Assembly: GCA_017311315.1 (NCBI GenBank)
Contig: CM029610.1
Location: forward strand, 41,990,870-42,054,869
Direction of reading: 5' to 3'
Source: Dendrocalamus latiflorus
Taxonomy: Eukaryota > Streptophyta > Magnoliopsida > Poales > Poaceae
Length of the DNA stretch: 64,000 nt
Shown here: one piece after another, positions 21,779 to 34,122 of the stretch
Layout: each line of letters opens with the position of its first letter
Numbering within the stretch: position 1 is the first letter of the stretch
Notes under the pieces: generated by a model
Database searches by the model: none
What the model saw: only the letters and a program-made list of their open reading frames with translations
Told to the model about the DNA's origin: nothing
Made by a program: the position numbers and the translations under genes

Positions 21779-24600
21779 TACTTGTATTTGGCTCCACGCC
21801 TACATCTTTCTGTTTCCAGTCTATGTAGTAATGTAGTTATATGCAACATCCGATAACTAGACTGAAATTATAATGTGGAATAAGAAAATTGTGATTTGAA
21901 GTTGTTGAATTGATTGCCTGGTTTTGTCTTCCTTGCGTATCAGATGACAAGGTATCAGGCTAGTTCTACTCTCAATTGTCCAAAATAAATTGGATTGCAG
22001 TCTGAGATTGATAAGGTTTTGTTTTTACTCTTTTATTTGGTTCTTTATTTTTGGCAAACAATATATGTGAGTAATACTCTTATTCACCAAATTTTCAAAC
22101 ATGGCACCTTATTTTTTTTAGATAAAGGATATAAAATCCGGCCTCTATATCCACTTGGGATATATACAGTCAAAAGTTACACGAGCTCTTAGGCTCAAAG
22201 CCTCAACACTGAGGATCACACAACATCAACAAGAAAAAGAGCTAAAGGACTATGAAAAAGCTAGAAAGACTAAGCTTCAGAACTTCTTCTCCGTCCTTGC
22301 CTCCAACCATACCTACTCCAACTGAGTCACTCAAACTCCGGTCTACTCTGCGTGAAGATGAACCTCTGAGGCAACGTCTCCAAAGAGGCGACGAGGGTCG
22401 CCGACGCCGCCCGCCTCACCGAGACAAGGTTTTCACCTAGAGAACAGAATACATGAGGGCTATGGAGTGCCATGACAACCCTCCAGGAAGGAAAATGGCG
22501 TCCAAAGGCGTCATAGTTGTCGAGACCGGTAGGAACACCGGCAAGGCTTTCGCCAGCACCTCCACAGCAACCCACGCACTACCTTCACACAAAAAAGACC
22601 GCCACCAGCACACCGGGGACCTGCACGCCTCAAGGCCATGTCATAGCCACCCTTGAACTCCACGACGAACTGCTTCCCGCTCGAGCAACGTCGCGCCATG
22701 GTTCTCTGGACAAACCCAGCAGCCACAGCTACTGCCGCATCCTGGCCTTTGCCGCCAGCGCCGATCGGCCTCCTCCACCCGCCGGACGGCACGCTCCAGC
22801 GCGCCCACCCTCTCCGTCAGCTTGCTCTGAATTGATTTGTTCAGGCTTATTTGATAAAGCTTCCTTTCTGTTCAAATTACTGGAATTAGTACAGCCACTA
22901 AGCTGAAGCCTAGCAAACCAATCCCAGTAGTCCTCGTTAAGAAAAGTCTTTCTTCAGGTCATCCAATATCTCTAACTTCAGCTCATCAGAATTCCAGTAA
23001 TTTGAATTAAAATCAAATCTTAAATCTCTATTAAAGATTAGTGCCAGACGAGAGATAAAAGAGTGCCACGTCATCACATCCTCTCCCTACCGTCGGGTTC
23101 CAATCCAATGAACACAAATGCACAAACGAAACACATTCAATAAATCATACTACCATCTAGAACCTACAAAAATTTTTAAGAAATAATAAAACTAAAATGG
23201 CAAGTAGATTTGTGTGCTTAACTAATTGGCTGCTCCATCTAAACACTTCCTACAGACACTCATCTACAAAATTTTCCAAACTAAATTGCGAACAGATAAC
23301 ATAATTACCGAACAGGGCTCGATACTGTTACATTTTTAGCTCGTTAGAAGTCGAACAGTGAGCAGATTGTTCTGACATGTTAACACCAACAATTCTCTCT
23401 TCAACATACTTGAGGCCTTTCATAATGGTTTTTAACTTATGAATAGTAATAGTTTATAGAGAGATACTTGCGTGCGATTTTGGTTGATATAAATAAAGTC
23501 GCTGTAGTATGTACTACAATCGACTAGTTGACTCTGCTTTTAAAAGATACTCTGTTTGAAAGCTAGGTACTATAGAAAAGCTATTTACTGTAGAAAAATG
23601 GTTTTTAGAAATCAATACGAACAGGACCTCGTTGAAGTTATACATGCTGACATGCAGCTAGCTAACCATTCTCTTGTTTTGTAAACCAAATGGCGACGAT
23701 GCAAACTCGCACAGAATGGGTCATCACATCTGATCCCGTTTGTCCCTGATGTGTCAGAGTACCTTGCCGCCGACTCAACCACCCCCACCCCTGACGTGTT
23801 TGGAGGGACACATCTATTCGGTGCGCCTCCAGGCACATAGGACACGGTGCTCATGGAGCCGTATAGCACACCTGCTCCAGATGCACCACTTGGAGCAAGG
23901 GTTGTCCAACCACCTGAAAAGTAGAGCCCTTCAAGCCCTAGATAGCAACCACCAAGGGCCCATCGGCCCAAGTGAGGCCGGTTGCATGGCCAGGGATAGG
24001 GCTATGGACAGGGAGGGGGGAGGAAGATGTACAGGGAGATTAGTAGGGGCCCTTGCCATTTGCTTAGAACTTTGCACCTTACTATTGATGTACCACTGTA
24101 TGCTTTCACATGTGCTACGTAGCTTCGTCTTTGCCTTTGTTTATTATTTGTACATTCCTCCTATAGTCAACACCGTGACAAAGGGTCCAATCTATGTTAG
24201 TCTCGCAAGTAGGACATTTCTCCCACCCCTAGTCAGCAGCACGACGTGGGGTCCATACTACGCTATTCCCACCATCCAACATCGCTTCTGAGGGACGGCA
24301 TGCCACGCGCCTAAGCATTGGATGTGTGCACACATTTTGACACATCGACATGACTACTCATTGCACATGTACACATCAATACCCTACATGGTACATGCAG
24401 GCAATAGAGCATCGCACCCTTCGAGCAACAAGACCACTCACTGCGTCCCAGGTAGTGATGGGCATGTACAGTTGCATGTGCATCTGATGTGGTTCAAAAC
24501 TCATCTAAAGTTTAGGTGTAAAGTTCGTGTCCAAAATGTGTGCCTCAAATCCACGGCTCAAGTCCTGTAGGTCCTATTTAGCAGGGCACCATCTCGTGCC
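21779..24600. other. Intergenic DNA, no gene recognised
   Basis: A T-rich start followed by an ATAAAATCCGGCCTC-like segment near 22108-22150 and a coding-like but undefined stretch to about 22850 could be a decayed retroelement read on the minus strand. This is only a resemblance. A 15-base inverted pair (22873-22887 and 22990-23004) brackets a short AT-rich loop. Open frames near 23740-24290 could not be matched to any family. Confidence 0.35.
22873..23004. repeat. Inverted repeat / possible MITE remnant
   Basis: caaattactggaatt at 22873-22887 is the exact reverse complement of aattccagtaatttg at 22990-23004. The intervening 102 bases also pair loosely near the arms (agctgaag and cttcagct). 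No clear target duplication was found. Confidence 0.4.
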
Positions 24601-24620
24601 ACACAAACTTGAACCACATC

Positions 24621-25318
24621 ATGGCAGACGGAGTAGGTAGCTCAAGGGGAGCGAGGAGAGAGCGGACACAAAGACCATTCCCCGACCCTTATTTGCAAAA
24701 CAACGGCTTCTATGGTCCAAGAAACCCTCACCCCCATGCCACAATCTTCCTATTTACCAAGGAGTATTACCTCCCTAACAACCCCCTCCACGACTACACA
24801 CACATCTCCGATACTTGGCCGTAATGGAAGCACAAACTTGATACGGTGGCCTAGGTTTCCGATGATGATCTGAACCTAGGACATAGATTCTTCCACTGCT
24901 CTCTATTCATGGAAAGTATATTTGCACTTCCATGCATCTATCGTTGTATCGATCATAATAACCTCCTCTTCCCTCTTGACCTTGGATTGTAGGTGCACTG
25001 CATGGGTGGATCACCAGTGCCAACTATGTGCCCAGGTTTACATCAACACTCTCTAAACCCGCATATACAAGTTGCAAGGGGAGCTCCAAATCGAGAGGGC
25101 CAATAACGACGAGATTTGCAAGTAGGGGATCAGGGAGAGGAACAATGAGGAGGTGGTCCACCTAGGCAGTGACTACCACTCATACTACTGCTGAGTTGAC
25201 CTAAGCTGCAATTGTGCATGTCACGTCTACAACAATCAGCCACATCTGCGGTGCCCTCAAGGGCACCACTCCATGTGAATTCCCCATGGCATTCCATTTT
25301 TGCCTTAGGGGCGTTCAC
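24621..25318 (+). pseudogene. Decayed GRF zinc-finger/coiled-coil gene (MULE-associated type)
   Basis: Read in several frames, this stretch follows the intact GRF gene at 62878-63490 from end to end. A GRF-like part has LGHRFFHC (around 24890), to compare with GGRRFFRC. Then come a WVDHQ...VYINTL segment (WIDPP...YVDTLW in the intact gene), RIYKLQGEL...RANND (RIWDLEYRM...EENND), RNNEEVVHLGSDY (RGNEEVVNIGSSY) and CNCACH (CICACH). Stops and frameshifts interrupt it. The resemblance is direct, while the pseudogene status and transposon origin are inferred. Confidence 0.65.
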
Positions 25319-28221
25319 CCAAACCCCTAATTAGATCTACACCCACCATGTTGTATTCATCCTAAAAGATGTGCATGTAATGTACTTGTAGCAAGGTTGG
25401 TTGGTTTGTGTGTCTTGCCATTTGTACTATAGGCGTAGCTAACAAAGAGATGTGCTCTGTCGAACCCTATGCACCATGTAGCAGTTGATTGGGCTTACAT
25501 TTAACTAGGTTACCACACATTAATGTTTCATGCCCTGACTGTGTGTGTCAAACTCGTCATAATTAATAGCTATGCACTGCATCTCCTTTAGGACAAAATT
25601 GTAGCCTTCACAGTGCGCATGATGTGCCTCCAACATACCATGTCATGCCACCTCTAGACTAAATTGACCATACCATGCCACCTTGTCATACTGAAAATGA
25701 CTATACTACGAAAAGGTGAATTTGTAGCATTTTAGTGAGAATCAACAACACACACCACCTTTTTATGCCCAAGTGACCATACTATGCTACCTTTTCATAT
25801 CGAATTGACAACACGCTCTAGCTTTTCTCTGTGAATTCACATCTCCCTAAGCAATCATGTACCCAAAGATTCTTTTCACCGTACGTGAGTGCACTTCTAT
25901 TCACTGAAATTTACTCCCTCAGTGCTACAACCTAACCGCCTATAAAACAGGAGCATACTCCACAACTAGAAGCAAGACTTCATTCCGGCTAGTTGTAAAA
26001 CGGGGAGAGGGTAGGGAGAAGAGAGGTACAGGCGGTCCCTCCACCAAATTAGGGATGTTGAACTATGGGGAAATGCTCTGAAGGCAGAAATGGGTGAGCA
26101 AGAAGGTGGGGGTGTACCTTGATAGTTCTTGCAAAGATACTTCTATACCACCAGAGTTTCCACACCTGTAGTACGACTGCAGTAAGCTGGCATGAATCAT
26201 TCAGTCAACACATCTTAGTACAGTCGCTCGAGCTTACTAAATTTGCCTGGATTATAGCGTAATTGAACTCCACACAATGGTATTCCACATTGCATGTTGC
26301 ATTTTAAATAATGCTGACTTTATCCGTGCATGGCAACCGTCTGAGCATTGCTACTTCTTCCAATGGATCAATGGCCTAGAGAAGTACAATAAGGCATTCA
26401 TCCAACAAAAATACATGCTGAACAACACAGCTACATTTGAGGCCTTTACCCATTGAAAACCTCACTCAACTAAGAGCGGGGAAGACAAGGGAAAGGAATC
26501 AATGGTTCCTGCTACGCCCAAGTTCTAGGAAAGACCACGCAAGCCCTTATATTCGAGCACAAGAGGCCCGCACAAGGCATACGCCCAGCACAAGGAAAAA
26601 GCACGATGGTCCCTAAGGCCATGTTGCACCACACATTATTCTGTACAAGGACTTGTCCAAAGAATACCTTATAGCCCAGTACTAGGAGGCCTGTAGGAAG
26701 GCCCACACCTGTAGGGGGAGTAGGACACATGTTCACAAGCTTGGCTGAATTTCCATTCATCAAGTATTTTCCTTTCCAAAAGGCGTGTTTGTATCGTAGT
26801 TGTAGTTCGGGATAGAGATTCATGCATGTCGCCATTTGTACTACAGGAATAGCTAAGCAAATATGTACACCTAGCTAGACCCTACACGTCATATAATTCA
26901 GACTTTCATTACCAAGTGTTACATCGGGCTTGCAATTTTATTTTTGTTACTCTATTCTCGTCTCGCTCAAACCGAAGCTTACAAAATATTAATTATGCAT
27001 CCAATATGTGTCTTCGCTAGTTTGAAATATATTTGATGAACGAATATTACAATCGTCGAAAAACCATAAAAATGAACAAGTAAACAGGAATTTTGTTTTT
27101 TTAAAAGGCCAGTCACTTCGCGGAAGCACGACAGAGCCTAGTTGCAAGCCCAGTCGCTTCGTTGCAGTGCGACTTGGCCCAGTCGCATTGCCACGGCGCA
27201 TCTTTCGGCCTGCCAGGCCCAGTTGTGGGCTGATCGCTCAACTGGCCCCAGTCACCCAAAAGTCCCGTGACTAGGACCGCTGCATCACCCAGTCTCTCGG
27301 CCGCGTCGCGACCGTGGGTTATTTGCGTAAAAAAATATGCGTGGTATATTTCTGTAAAATTATTAAAATGGTTTATTTAAAAAATAATACATGCATTTCA
27401 CGATTACATTGCGGGGATCTGAAACTGAAACTCGTCTGCACAAGGGAAAGCATACTCCTCGAGAAGTCAAGATGCCTAGCAAGAGTGGTGCGCTACGCTG
27501 CGCCGAGTGGATTTCTATAAAACGATCGGAAGGCAAAATACACTAAACAACGCGAAAGCATGTTGGTATGTGTGGATCAACCTCACATTAGAGATGAATA
27601 GATCAAAACAGTCATGCGAAAAAAGGAACGTGGAGGTCACAGTAGCAGACCTCACACATTAAACATGTTAATAGCATGTCTGGCAAAGAAAAAGAAGTAG
27701 GGTAGGTGTGACGCCCATCCTCGCACAGCTATCTAAAGAAGGTAAGAAATAGCATGTTTTTTAAACGATTAACAGGTAAGTAACCCTACAACGGACAGTA
27801 GTCAGCCTCTTGCAAATGCAATTATGAATCCACCCAGAAATGTTGATAACAATTGGAGAAACTTCCCCACCTTCATAGATGGGCCAAATGGAAAATGTGT
27901 CAAACCATAAATTTCTAAAGCGAGCAGTTTTCTGTGTTCTATAAAACCTTTCTTCTCTAATATGTAAATTCATAAATCAGAAACATTCCTGATTACTACT
28001 GGGAACTAATGCACACTGGAATCCTAATTCATGAACATGCATAACACAGGCAGCGGGGCAATGTCTTTGACCTTCAAATATCCAGGGGCCATCTAAATAT
28101 ACTTTTAGAAATTCTACCATATGGCTGTAAATACATATTTGGTTTCAGATGAAGGTTTGATCAGACAATCACATTGATGGTAAGTAAACTAAAAAACAGG
28201 AAGACAAACAAAATATCAAAC
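25319..28221. other. Intergenic decayed DNA
   Basis: No intact gene is recognised. A short CYFFQWINGLEKY-like reading near 26325-26450 resembles the end of a GRF finger but is too short to call. The segment 27110-27330 is GC-rich with repeated CCCAGTCGC-type words, followed by an AT-rich stretch, a style seen at MULE ends. No terminal repeat or target duplication was demonstrated. Confidence 0.3.
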
Positions 28222-28412
28222 CTGCAGTTGGCTTCTAGGCTTCACCCTGGGTGTTTCCTCAACCAGCAAATTCTCCAGATTCGAGCTGCCAGGAAGAATG
28301 TAATAGCGAATGTTATTCCCCCTCACGCTAAGGCAATCAAGGGTAACAGGATTTTTCCCTTTCAACGTTAGGTTCACAATCTTAAGATGGGTGTTCATGC
28401 TGATGTCAACAA
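28222..28412 (-). pseudogene. Orphan exon of small nuclear ribonucleoprotein SmD1
   Basis: The minus strand reads VDISMNTHLK, LTLKGKNPVTLD, LSVRGNNIRYYILP and LVEETPRVKP, which is the second half of the Sm fold and the start of the tail of SmD1, a core spliceosomal protein. It is bordered by an AG (complement of 28413-28414) and a GT donor (complement of 28220-28221). The first exon (MKLVRFLMKLN type) and the GR-repeat tail were not found on either side, so this is a gene fragment. A few residues differ from the highly conserved family (for example C in TLDCLS and G in LPGSS), consistent with loss of constraint. Confidence 0.75.
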
Positions 28413-29602
28413 CTACAAAATGGGTATGAATTCAGGCCACAGTATGCAGTAATAAGGAATACACTTTAAGGCCCGAGCTTGAGGTATGTATCCACCAAGC
28501 AAAGCACAACAGCCTGCAATGCAGCACAGAATAAGCAGATTGTAGCTAATTTATGGGGATTTCTCGACAAAAAAATGATTTGGAAAGCACATGCTGCAGG
28601 AGTTTTTAAGGTCTCTGCCTATTTCATGCTAGTCTCTTCTTCTTGTTGTTGTTGTTGTTGTTTTTGGTGAATTCATCCAGGTATGTGTTAAGTAGCAGTG
28701 TAGCACAGATATAGAAAAGGCACAATCAGGATTCAGGATGCACACATGGCACAACCAAGGTCTTTCAATCCAAGGCTCAATGAAACGCAGAGGGCAGAAA
28801 AGTTTGATGTCGACTTGGATCTAAATAAAGGTACGCATGAACTGTGAGCTGTGATCAGTTGACTTTCGAGGAGTATGGCCCAGATAACTGAAGGGGACAG
28901 CCCATATTTACATCAACGAAATGCTACTGAATTCTGAACAAATTGAGTAGTGCTACTGGGAGTCTTGGTAACACTGACGGCCTCAACATTGCAGCTATAG
29001 TTCTTATGCAAAATTTAGCCAATATAGCTCAACAAGGGCCTTACCCATTGGCCTTTCCTTGAACAGATGAGGTTTGGAAAAAATACTGAGCACAACTTTC
29101 AGATATTGTGGTACATGCATGTAAGGCCTGGACAATTGCAATATGAACTAAGAATTCTTGCTAATTTTTTTAAAGCATTTCTAACTATTCCCATGACCTT
29201 TTGCAATCAGGAACTTTGGGGGAGATGAAAAATAAGAACAAAATTTCTAAGAAAACAGCGGCTGATCTTAAACACAGTCTATAAAAGGAAGTGGAAATGA
29301 ATGAATCTTAGAACATATGGACTATGGTTTTCGAAATCATCCAACAGTGCAGGAAGAAATGTTGACAATGAGTCATCAGGTCATCCTGTGACAATCGAAT
29401 CACAAGCTGCAGAAAACAAGAAAGGGGGAACGAAATTAGCAATAAGGGAAGGAAAATTACTGTATGCCTCACCTAACTAATACCACAGGTCAAACAAAAC
29501 CAAGTAGCTATAAATATGCAGGTAGTGAAATGGACAAGATCAAACATGAGCTCATCCACAACATAATCTGACGGATTAGCCCAGTACAACTATTGATGTT
29601 AA
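28413..29602. other. Intergenic DNA between SmD1 fragment and copia element 2
   Basis: No coding segment, repeat or RNA gene is recognised here. A short (ttg)n tract lies near 28640-28662. Confidence 0.35.
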
Positions 29603-29851
29603 TGAAAGATTATACAGAAGCGTTCTCACCTCCTTTAGGGAGGCCGCACGTATATATTTATATGAGCCAAGAAGAGCCCTTGGCGTGGCGTACAGGGTAA
29701 GCAATACAATCAGAACTCTATCTCGTGCACAACCAGGAAAGGAAGTTACAGATCCTATTTCTATACGGCAACAACTATCGGTTGTATGCAGAGATAGCAA
29801 CTCCTTGATTGTAGCTAATATACATTGCATAACATAACAATAAGTCTAACA
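29603..29851 (-). repeat. 3' LTR of copia element 2
   Basis: The LTR is 249 bp, TG...CA, with the same sequence as 34135-34383. It lies next to the polypurine tract on its inner side. Confidence 0.96.
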
Positions 29852-29865
29852 TCCTCCCTCAATCT

Positions 29866-32800
29866 TTACCCTGGAATTGCCAGGTTAAGATTGCTCCTAA
29901 ATTGTTCTAATTTCTGTTGTGTGAGGGCCTTGGTGAATCCGTCAGCAATTTGATCTCCAGTTGATATGAGGCGAACATCTAGTAGTCTTTGTGTAACCCT
30001 TTCACGAACAAAGTGATAATCCACTTCGATGTGTTTAGTACGAGCATGAAAAACTGGATTAGCAGATAAATATGTAGCACCAATATTGTCGCACCAGATC
30101 CGAGCAGCTCTTGGGCATGAAATACCAAGTTCTTGAAGTAATGTTTGGATCCAAATAATTTCTGCTGTAGCATTAGCCATAGCTTTGTACTCCGCCTCGG
30201 TACTTGACCTAGATACTGTTGCCTGCTTTCTTGCACTCCATGATACAAGGTTTGACCCGAAGAATATAGCAAAACCTCCAGTGGATCGTCGATCATCAAC
30301 TGATCCTGCCCAATCTGCATCAGAAAATCCATTCACAAGCGTAGACTGTGACTTGGTTATTTTCAATCCTATACTCATAGTATACTTGAGATACCGTAGT
30401 ACCCTTTTGGCCACAGTCCAATGAACTGTTGTTGGAGAATGCAGATATTGACATAACTTGTTAACTGAAAAAGAGATATCTGGTCTTGTGAGAGTTAAAT
30501 ATTGTAATCCTCCTATTATACTCCTATAATTTGTTGCATCTTGTTGGCCAAGCAGGTTTCCTTCATAAGCAGATAATTTTTCAGTAGCTGACAGCGGAGT
30601 GTTGACACCCTTGCAATTTAGCATGCTGGTTCGTTTTAAAAGATCACGAGCATACTTCTCTTGGGATAGTATTATTCCATTGTGTATCTTGTTTACCTCA
30701 ATTCCTAAGAAATAATGAAGTTCTCCAAGATCTTTTAAAGCAAAATCTGATTTAAGAGCTTGAAGAAGTACCTTAGTTGCTTGATCAGAAGAGCTTGCCA
30801 CAATAATATCATCCACATATACTAACATGAAAACTGTTAACTCACCCTTCGTATAGAAGAAAAGAGATGTGTCAGCCTTTGATGGTTTGAAGCCCAATTG
30901 TTGGAGCTTGACACTGAGTCTATGATACCAAGCTCTTGGTGCCTGTTTCAAGCCATACAATGCCTTATCAAGTTTGCAAATATAATGAGGGAAATACTTA
31001 TCTTGATACCCAGGAGGTTGTTTCATATAGACTTCTTCCTCTAGAACACCATGAAGAAACGCGTTCTGCACATCAAGTTGTCGAAGACTCCATCCCTTTG
31101 ACACAGCAATGGAGAGAATGAGCCGAATGGTAGCTGCTTTGACAACAGGACTAAACGTGTCTTCGTAGTCAATGCCATATCTTTGTTTAAAACCTTTGGC
31201 AACTAACCGAGCTTTATACCTATCAATTGAACCATCAGCCTTCCTCTTGATCTTATATACCCATTTGCAGTCAATTACATTCCACCCTTGCTGAGGAGGC
31301 ACCAAGTGCCAGGTGTGATTCTTTTGCAAAGCTGAATATTCTGCATCCATAGCATGCTTCCAATTTGTGTCACTCATAGCCTCTTCAATACTGGATGGTT
31401 CACCAGTACTTGTGAGCATTCCATAACGCACTGTACCATCGGTGAAACGTTTTGGTCGTCGGATCCCGCTTTGGAGTCTAGTAGCCGGCCGTTGAGACTG
31501 AAGATCAGGAACCGGCGCAAGTTGCTCAGATTGCTCAGCATGATTGTGTGCAGTATCTTCCACTGATTCAGTAGCCGGCAGTTGTATCTGAGACGTATCA
31601 GATGACGATCTTGAAGATGGTTCTGCAGATGCAACCGGTGCCATATCAACAATAGGAGATGCAGGATCCGGCACGGAGATATCTGAACTTGAGACGCCTG
31701 GTTCCATATTGTGTATGTCTCCCGTTTCCTGTAAATTACCGTCCTGAAAACTTGCCACATTGTTATCGGATGAGATATCAATCATATCAGTATGCAATTG
31801 TACACCCCCAGTATTGATCGGATTGAGAAGTGAGTCTGGAAGCAAAGAAATTTCAGATCTAAACCGAACACCAGCATTAGAGTTTAAATGAGCAAAGGGA
31901 AAAACCCCCTCATCAAAAACAACGTCTCTGGAGATATAGATTCGGCCGGAGGAAATATCTAGGCACTTGAAACCTTTGTGCTGATTGCTATAGCCAAGAA
32001 AAGCACATTGTTTTGAACGGAATTGAAGTTTGTGGGCGTTATATGGCCGAAGATTTGGCCAGCAAGCGCATCCAAAAATTCTAAGGGATTTATAATCGGG
32101 GGACATACGATAGAGACGTTCAAGAGGAGTTTGATAAGAGATTACTTTGCTTGGTGTCCTATTGATTAGATAAGTTGCAGCTAAAAAGGCTTCATCCCAA
32201 TATTTGAGAGGCATGGAAGCATAAGCAAGAAGAGATAAACCAACTTCAACAATATGTCTGTGTTTTCGTTCTGCATTACCATTTTGTTGATGAGCATGAG
32301 GACAAGATACAAGATGAACTATTCCAATCTTTTGAAAGAGAGAGTTTAGCTTTTCATATTCACCTCCCCAATCAGTTTGCATAGCAAGAATTTTCCTATC
32401 AAATTGTCGTTCGACAAGATTCTGAAACTCATGGAAACGCTGAAACACTTCAGACTTATGTTTAAGCAAGTAAATCCATGTGAATTTACTATAATCGTCA
32501 ACAAAACTGACATAGTATTTGTTTCGGCCAAAAGAATCACAAGCAGGACCCCAAACATCTGAGAACACAAGAGCCAAAGGAGCACTAGATTTACTAGATG
32601 ATTTTGGATAAGGTAGCTGATGGCTTTTGGCCATTTGACAAGCATCACAGATAGTGTTTAAACTCAAATTTGTGGAACAAGGTAAACTATTTTTGGAAAC
32701 AACTTGTTGAACAATCTGACTAGATGGATGTCCTAGACGACTATGCCACCTCTCCATGGATGGTTTGGTGGTGCTTGTTATGCTGAAGGCATGTTTATTC

Positions 32801-34092
32801 TTGGAGTGAAGTGCAGCACTAGGTAGAGGATACAGACCACCTCTACATTTGCCTTGAAGAATTATCTTCTTGGTTTCCTGATCCTTAATAAGAAAGAAAT
32901 TGGGATGAAATTCAAGATAAGCATTGTTATCTTTGGCAAGACGATGAACAGAAACCAAATTCTTTTGAGCATTAGGAACATGCAGGATGTTTTTAAGAAG
33001 TAAGTCACGACTTGGGGTATAACAAACTGCATGACCGATATGAGCAATATCCATACCTGCTCCACTTGCCGTATGAATTTGATCATGGCCTGAGTATTTG
33101 TCGCGGATCATCAGCTTGTCAAGTTCCCCTGTCACATGATCTGTGGCACCCGAATCTGTGTACCAGCTTGAATCTGCACTGTAGTTGTTCACGGCAACTG
33201 CTGCGTTCTTCTGTTCTGGAATATAATCAGCATCATAGCGATGCCAGCAGTCTGTGGCTTCATGTCCTTCTTTCTTGCATACCTGACATCGGACCTTTTG
33301 TTTGCCGCTGTGATTGTTGTTGTAGTTTCCGCGTCCACGGCCACGATAACCGCGTCCACGATTTCCGCGTCCACCATGGTAGTTGCCGCGACCTCCTCGT
33401 GCTGCAGTATTCACAGAGGAATTCACAGAAGGAGAGTTGATACCTTGATACAGATCCATGCGCTGTTCAAAAGCAAGGAGCTGTGTGTAGAGTTCGCTGA
33501 CGGAGATTTGCTCTACACGCGCAAGCACTGCAGAAACGACTGGATTGAAATCCATGTCGAGTCCAGTCAGGATATATGAGACGAGCTCTTCATCATCTAG
33601 TGATTTTCCAGCACTCGCCATCTCATCTGCGAGCGCTCGCATCTTGGCGACATATTCCGCAATAGACATGGCGCCTTTTCTGGTCGTGGCCAGAGCGATC
33701 CGAGTGTTTACAACTCGGGCTCGAGTCTGCGAAGCAAACATTACCTCTAGAGCTCGCCATAACTGGGCAGCGGTCGTGAACGCTGCAACTTGAGAAAGTA
33801 TCTCGCGTGAAAGCGATGACACAATGTAGCTGAAGACTTGTTGGTCTTTTGCCAGCCACAATGCATACTCAGGGTTGGGAATCTTGACATCCTTGTCGCT
33901 GATTTTGGCGTCAATCTGTTGCGCCGGCGGAGGAGTCGATCCATCGATGAACCCCATGAGTTGCGCCCCCCGTATGGCGGGGAGAACTTGAATCTTCCAG
34001 AGGGAGTAGTTTGATTTGGTGAGTTTCTCCGTGACTGGATGGCCGAAGGTGGAAGGTATGGCCAGTCCGGAGGAAGCCGACGGGATTGACAT
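29866..34092 (-). CDS. Copia Gag-Pol polyprotein, element 2
   Basis: One open frame of 1,408 aa runs from the ATG at 34092 (MSIPSASSGLAIPS). It has a gag domain (LTKSNYSLWK), an RG-rich linker and a CCHC knuckle (CQVCKKEGHEATDC, about residue 270). The protease is WYTDSGATDHV (about 308). The integrase has the HSRLGH region, a core starting FSDVWGP (about 515) and QQNGNAERKHR. Reverse transcriptase has KARLVAKGFKQ and YVDDIIVAS (about 1090), and RNase H has SDADWAGS (about 1257) and STEAEYKA. All catalytic motifs are present and no interruption is seen. The longer open frame to 34362 lies in the LTR and leader and is not taken as coding. Confidence 0.95.
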   Translation of the reverse strand: MSIPSASSGLAIPSTFGHPVTEKLTKSNYSLWKIQVLPAIRGAQLMGFIDGSTPPPAQQIDAKISDKDVKIPNPEYALWLAKDQQVFSYIVSSLSREILSQVAAFTTAAQLWRALEVMFASQTRARVVNTRIALATTRKGAMSIAEYVAKMRALADEMASAGKSLDDEELVSYILTGLDMDFNPVVSAVLARVEQISVSELYTQLLAFEQRMDLYQGINSPSVNSSVNTAARGGRGNYHGGRGNRGRGYRGRGRGNYNNNHSGKQKVRCQVCKKEGHEATDCWHRYDADYIPEQKNAAVAVNNYSADSSWYTDSGATDHVTGELDKLMIRDKYSGHDQIHTASGAGMDIAHIGHAVCYTPSRDLLLKNILHVPNAQKNLVSVHRLAKDNNAYLEFHPNFFLIKDQETKKIILQGKCRGGLYPLPSAALHSKNKHAFSITSTTKPSMERWHSRLGHPSSQIVQQVVSKNSLPCSTNLSLNTICDACQMAKSHQLPYPKSSSKSSAPLALVFSDVWGPACDSFGRNKYYVSFVDDYSKFTWIYLLKHKSEVFQRFHEFQNLVERQFDRKILAMQTDWGGEYEKLNSLFQKIGIVHLVSCPHAHQQNGNAERKHRHIVEVGLSLLAYASMPLKYWDEAFLAATYLINRTPSKVISYQTPLERLYRMSPDYKSLRIFGCACWPNLRPYNAHKLQFRSKQCAFLGYSNQHKGFKCLDISSGRIYISRDVVFDEGVFPFAHLNSNAGVRFRSEISLLPDSLLNPINTGGVQLHTDMIDISSDNNVASFQDGNLQETGDIHNMEPGVSSSDISVPDPASPIVDMAPVASAEPSSRSSSDTSQIQLPATESVEDTAHNHAEQSEQLAPVPDLQSQRPATRLQSGIRRPKRFTDGTVRYGMLTSTGEPSSIEEAMSDTNWKHAMDAEYSALQKNHTWHLVPPQQGWNVIDCKWVYKIKRKADGSIDRYKARLVAKGFKQRYGIDYEDTFSPVVKAATIRLILSIAVSKGWSLRQLDVQNAFLHGVLEEEVYMKQPPGYQDKYFPHYICKLDKALYGLKQAPRAWYHRLSVKLQQLGFKPSKADTSLFFYTKGELTVFMLVYVDDIIVASSSDQATKVLLQALKSDFALKDLGELHYFLGIEVNKIHNGIILSQEKYARDLLKRTSMLNCKGVNTPLSATEKLSAYEGNLLGQQDATNYRSIIGGLQYLTLTRPDISFSVNKLCQYLHSPTTVHWTVAKRVLRYLKYTMSIGLKITKSQSTLVNGFSDADWAGSVDDRRSTGGFAIFFGSNLVSWSARKQATVSRSSTEAEYKAMANATAEIIWIQTLLQELGISCPRAARIWCDNIGATYLSANPVFHARTKHIEVDYHFVRERVTQRLLDVRLISTGDQIADGFTKALTQQKLEQFRSNLNLAIPG

Positions 34093-34122
34093 GGCTAAAG
34101 GAGATGTGCTTGTAGAGGGTAG

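Noticed and set aside
23740..24291. Frame of 183 codons before the GRF remnant, considered as a PMD tail or other MULE protein
   Set aside because: No family motif is recognisable. Only a faint low-complexity resemblance to PMD C-termini was seen.
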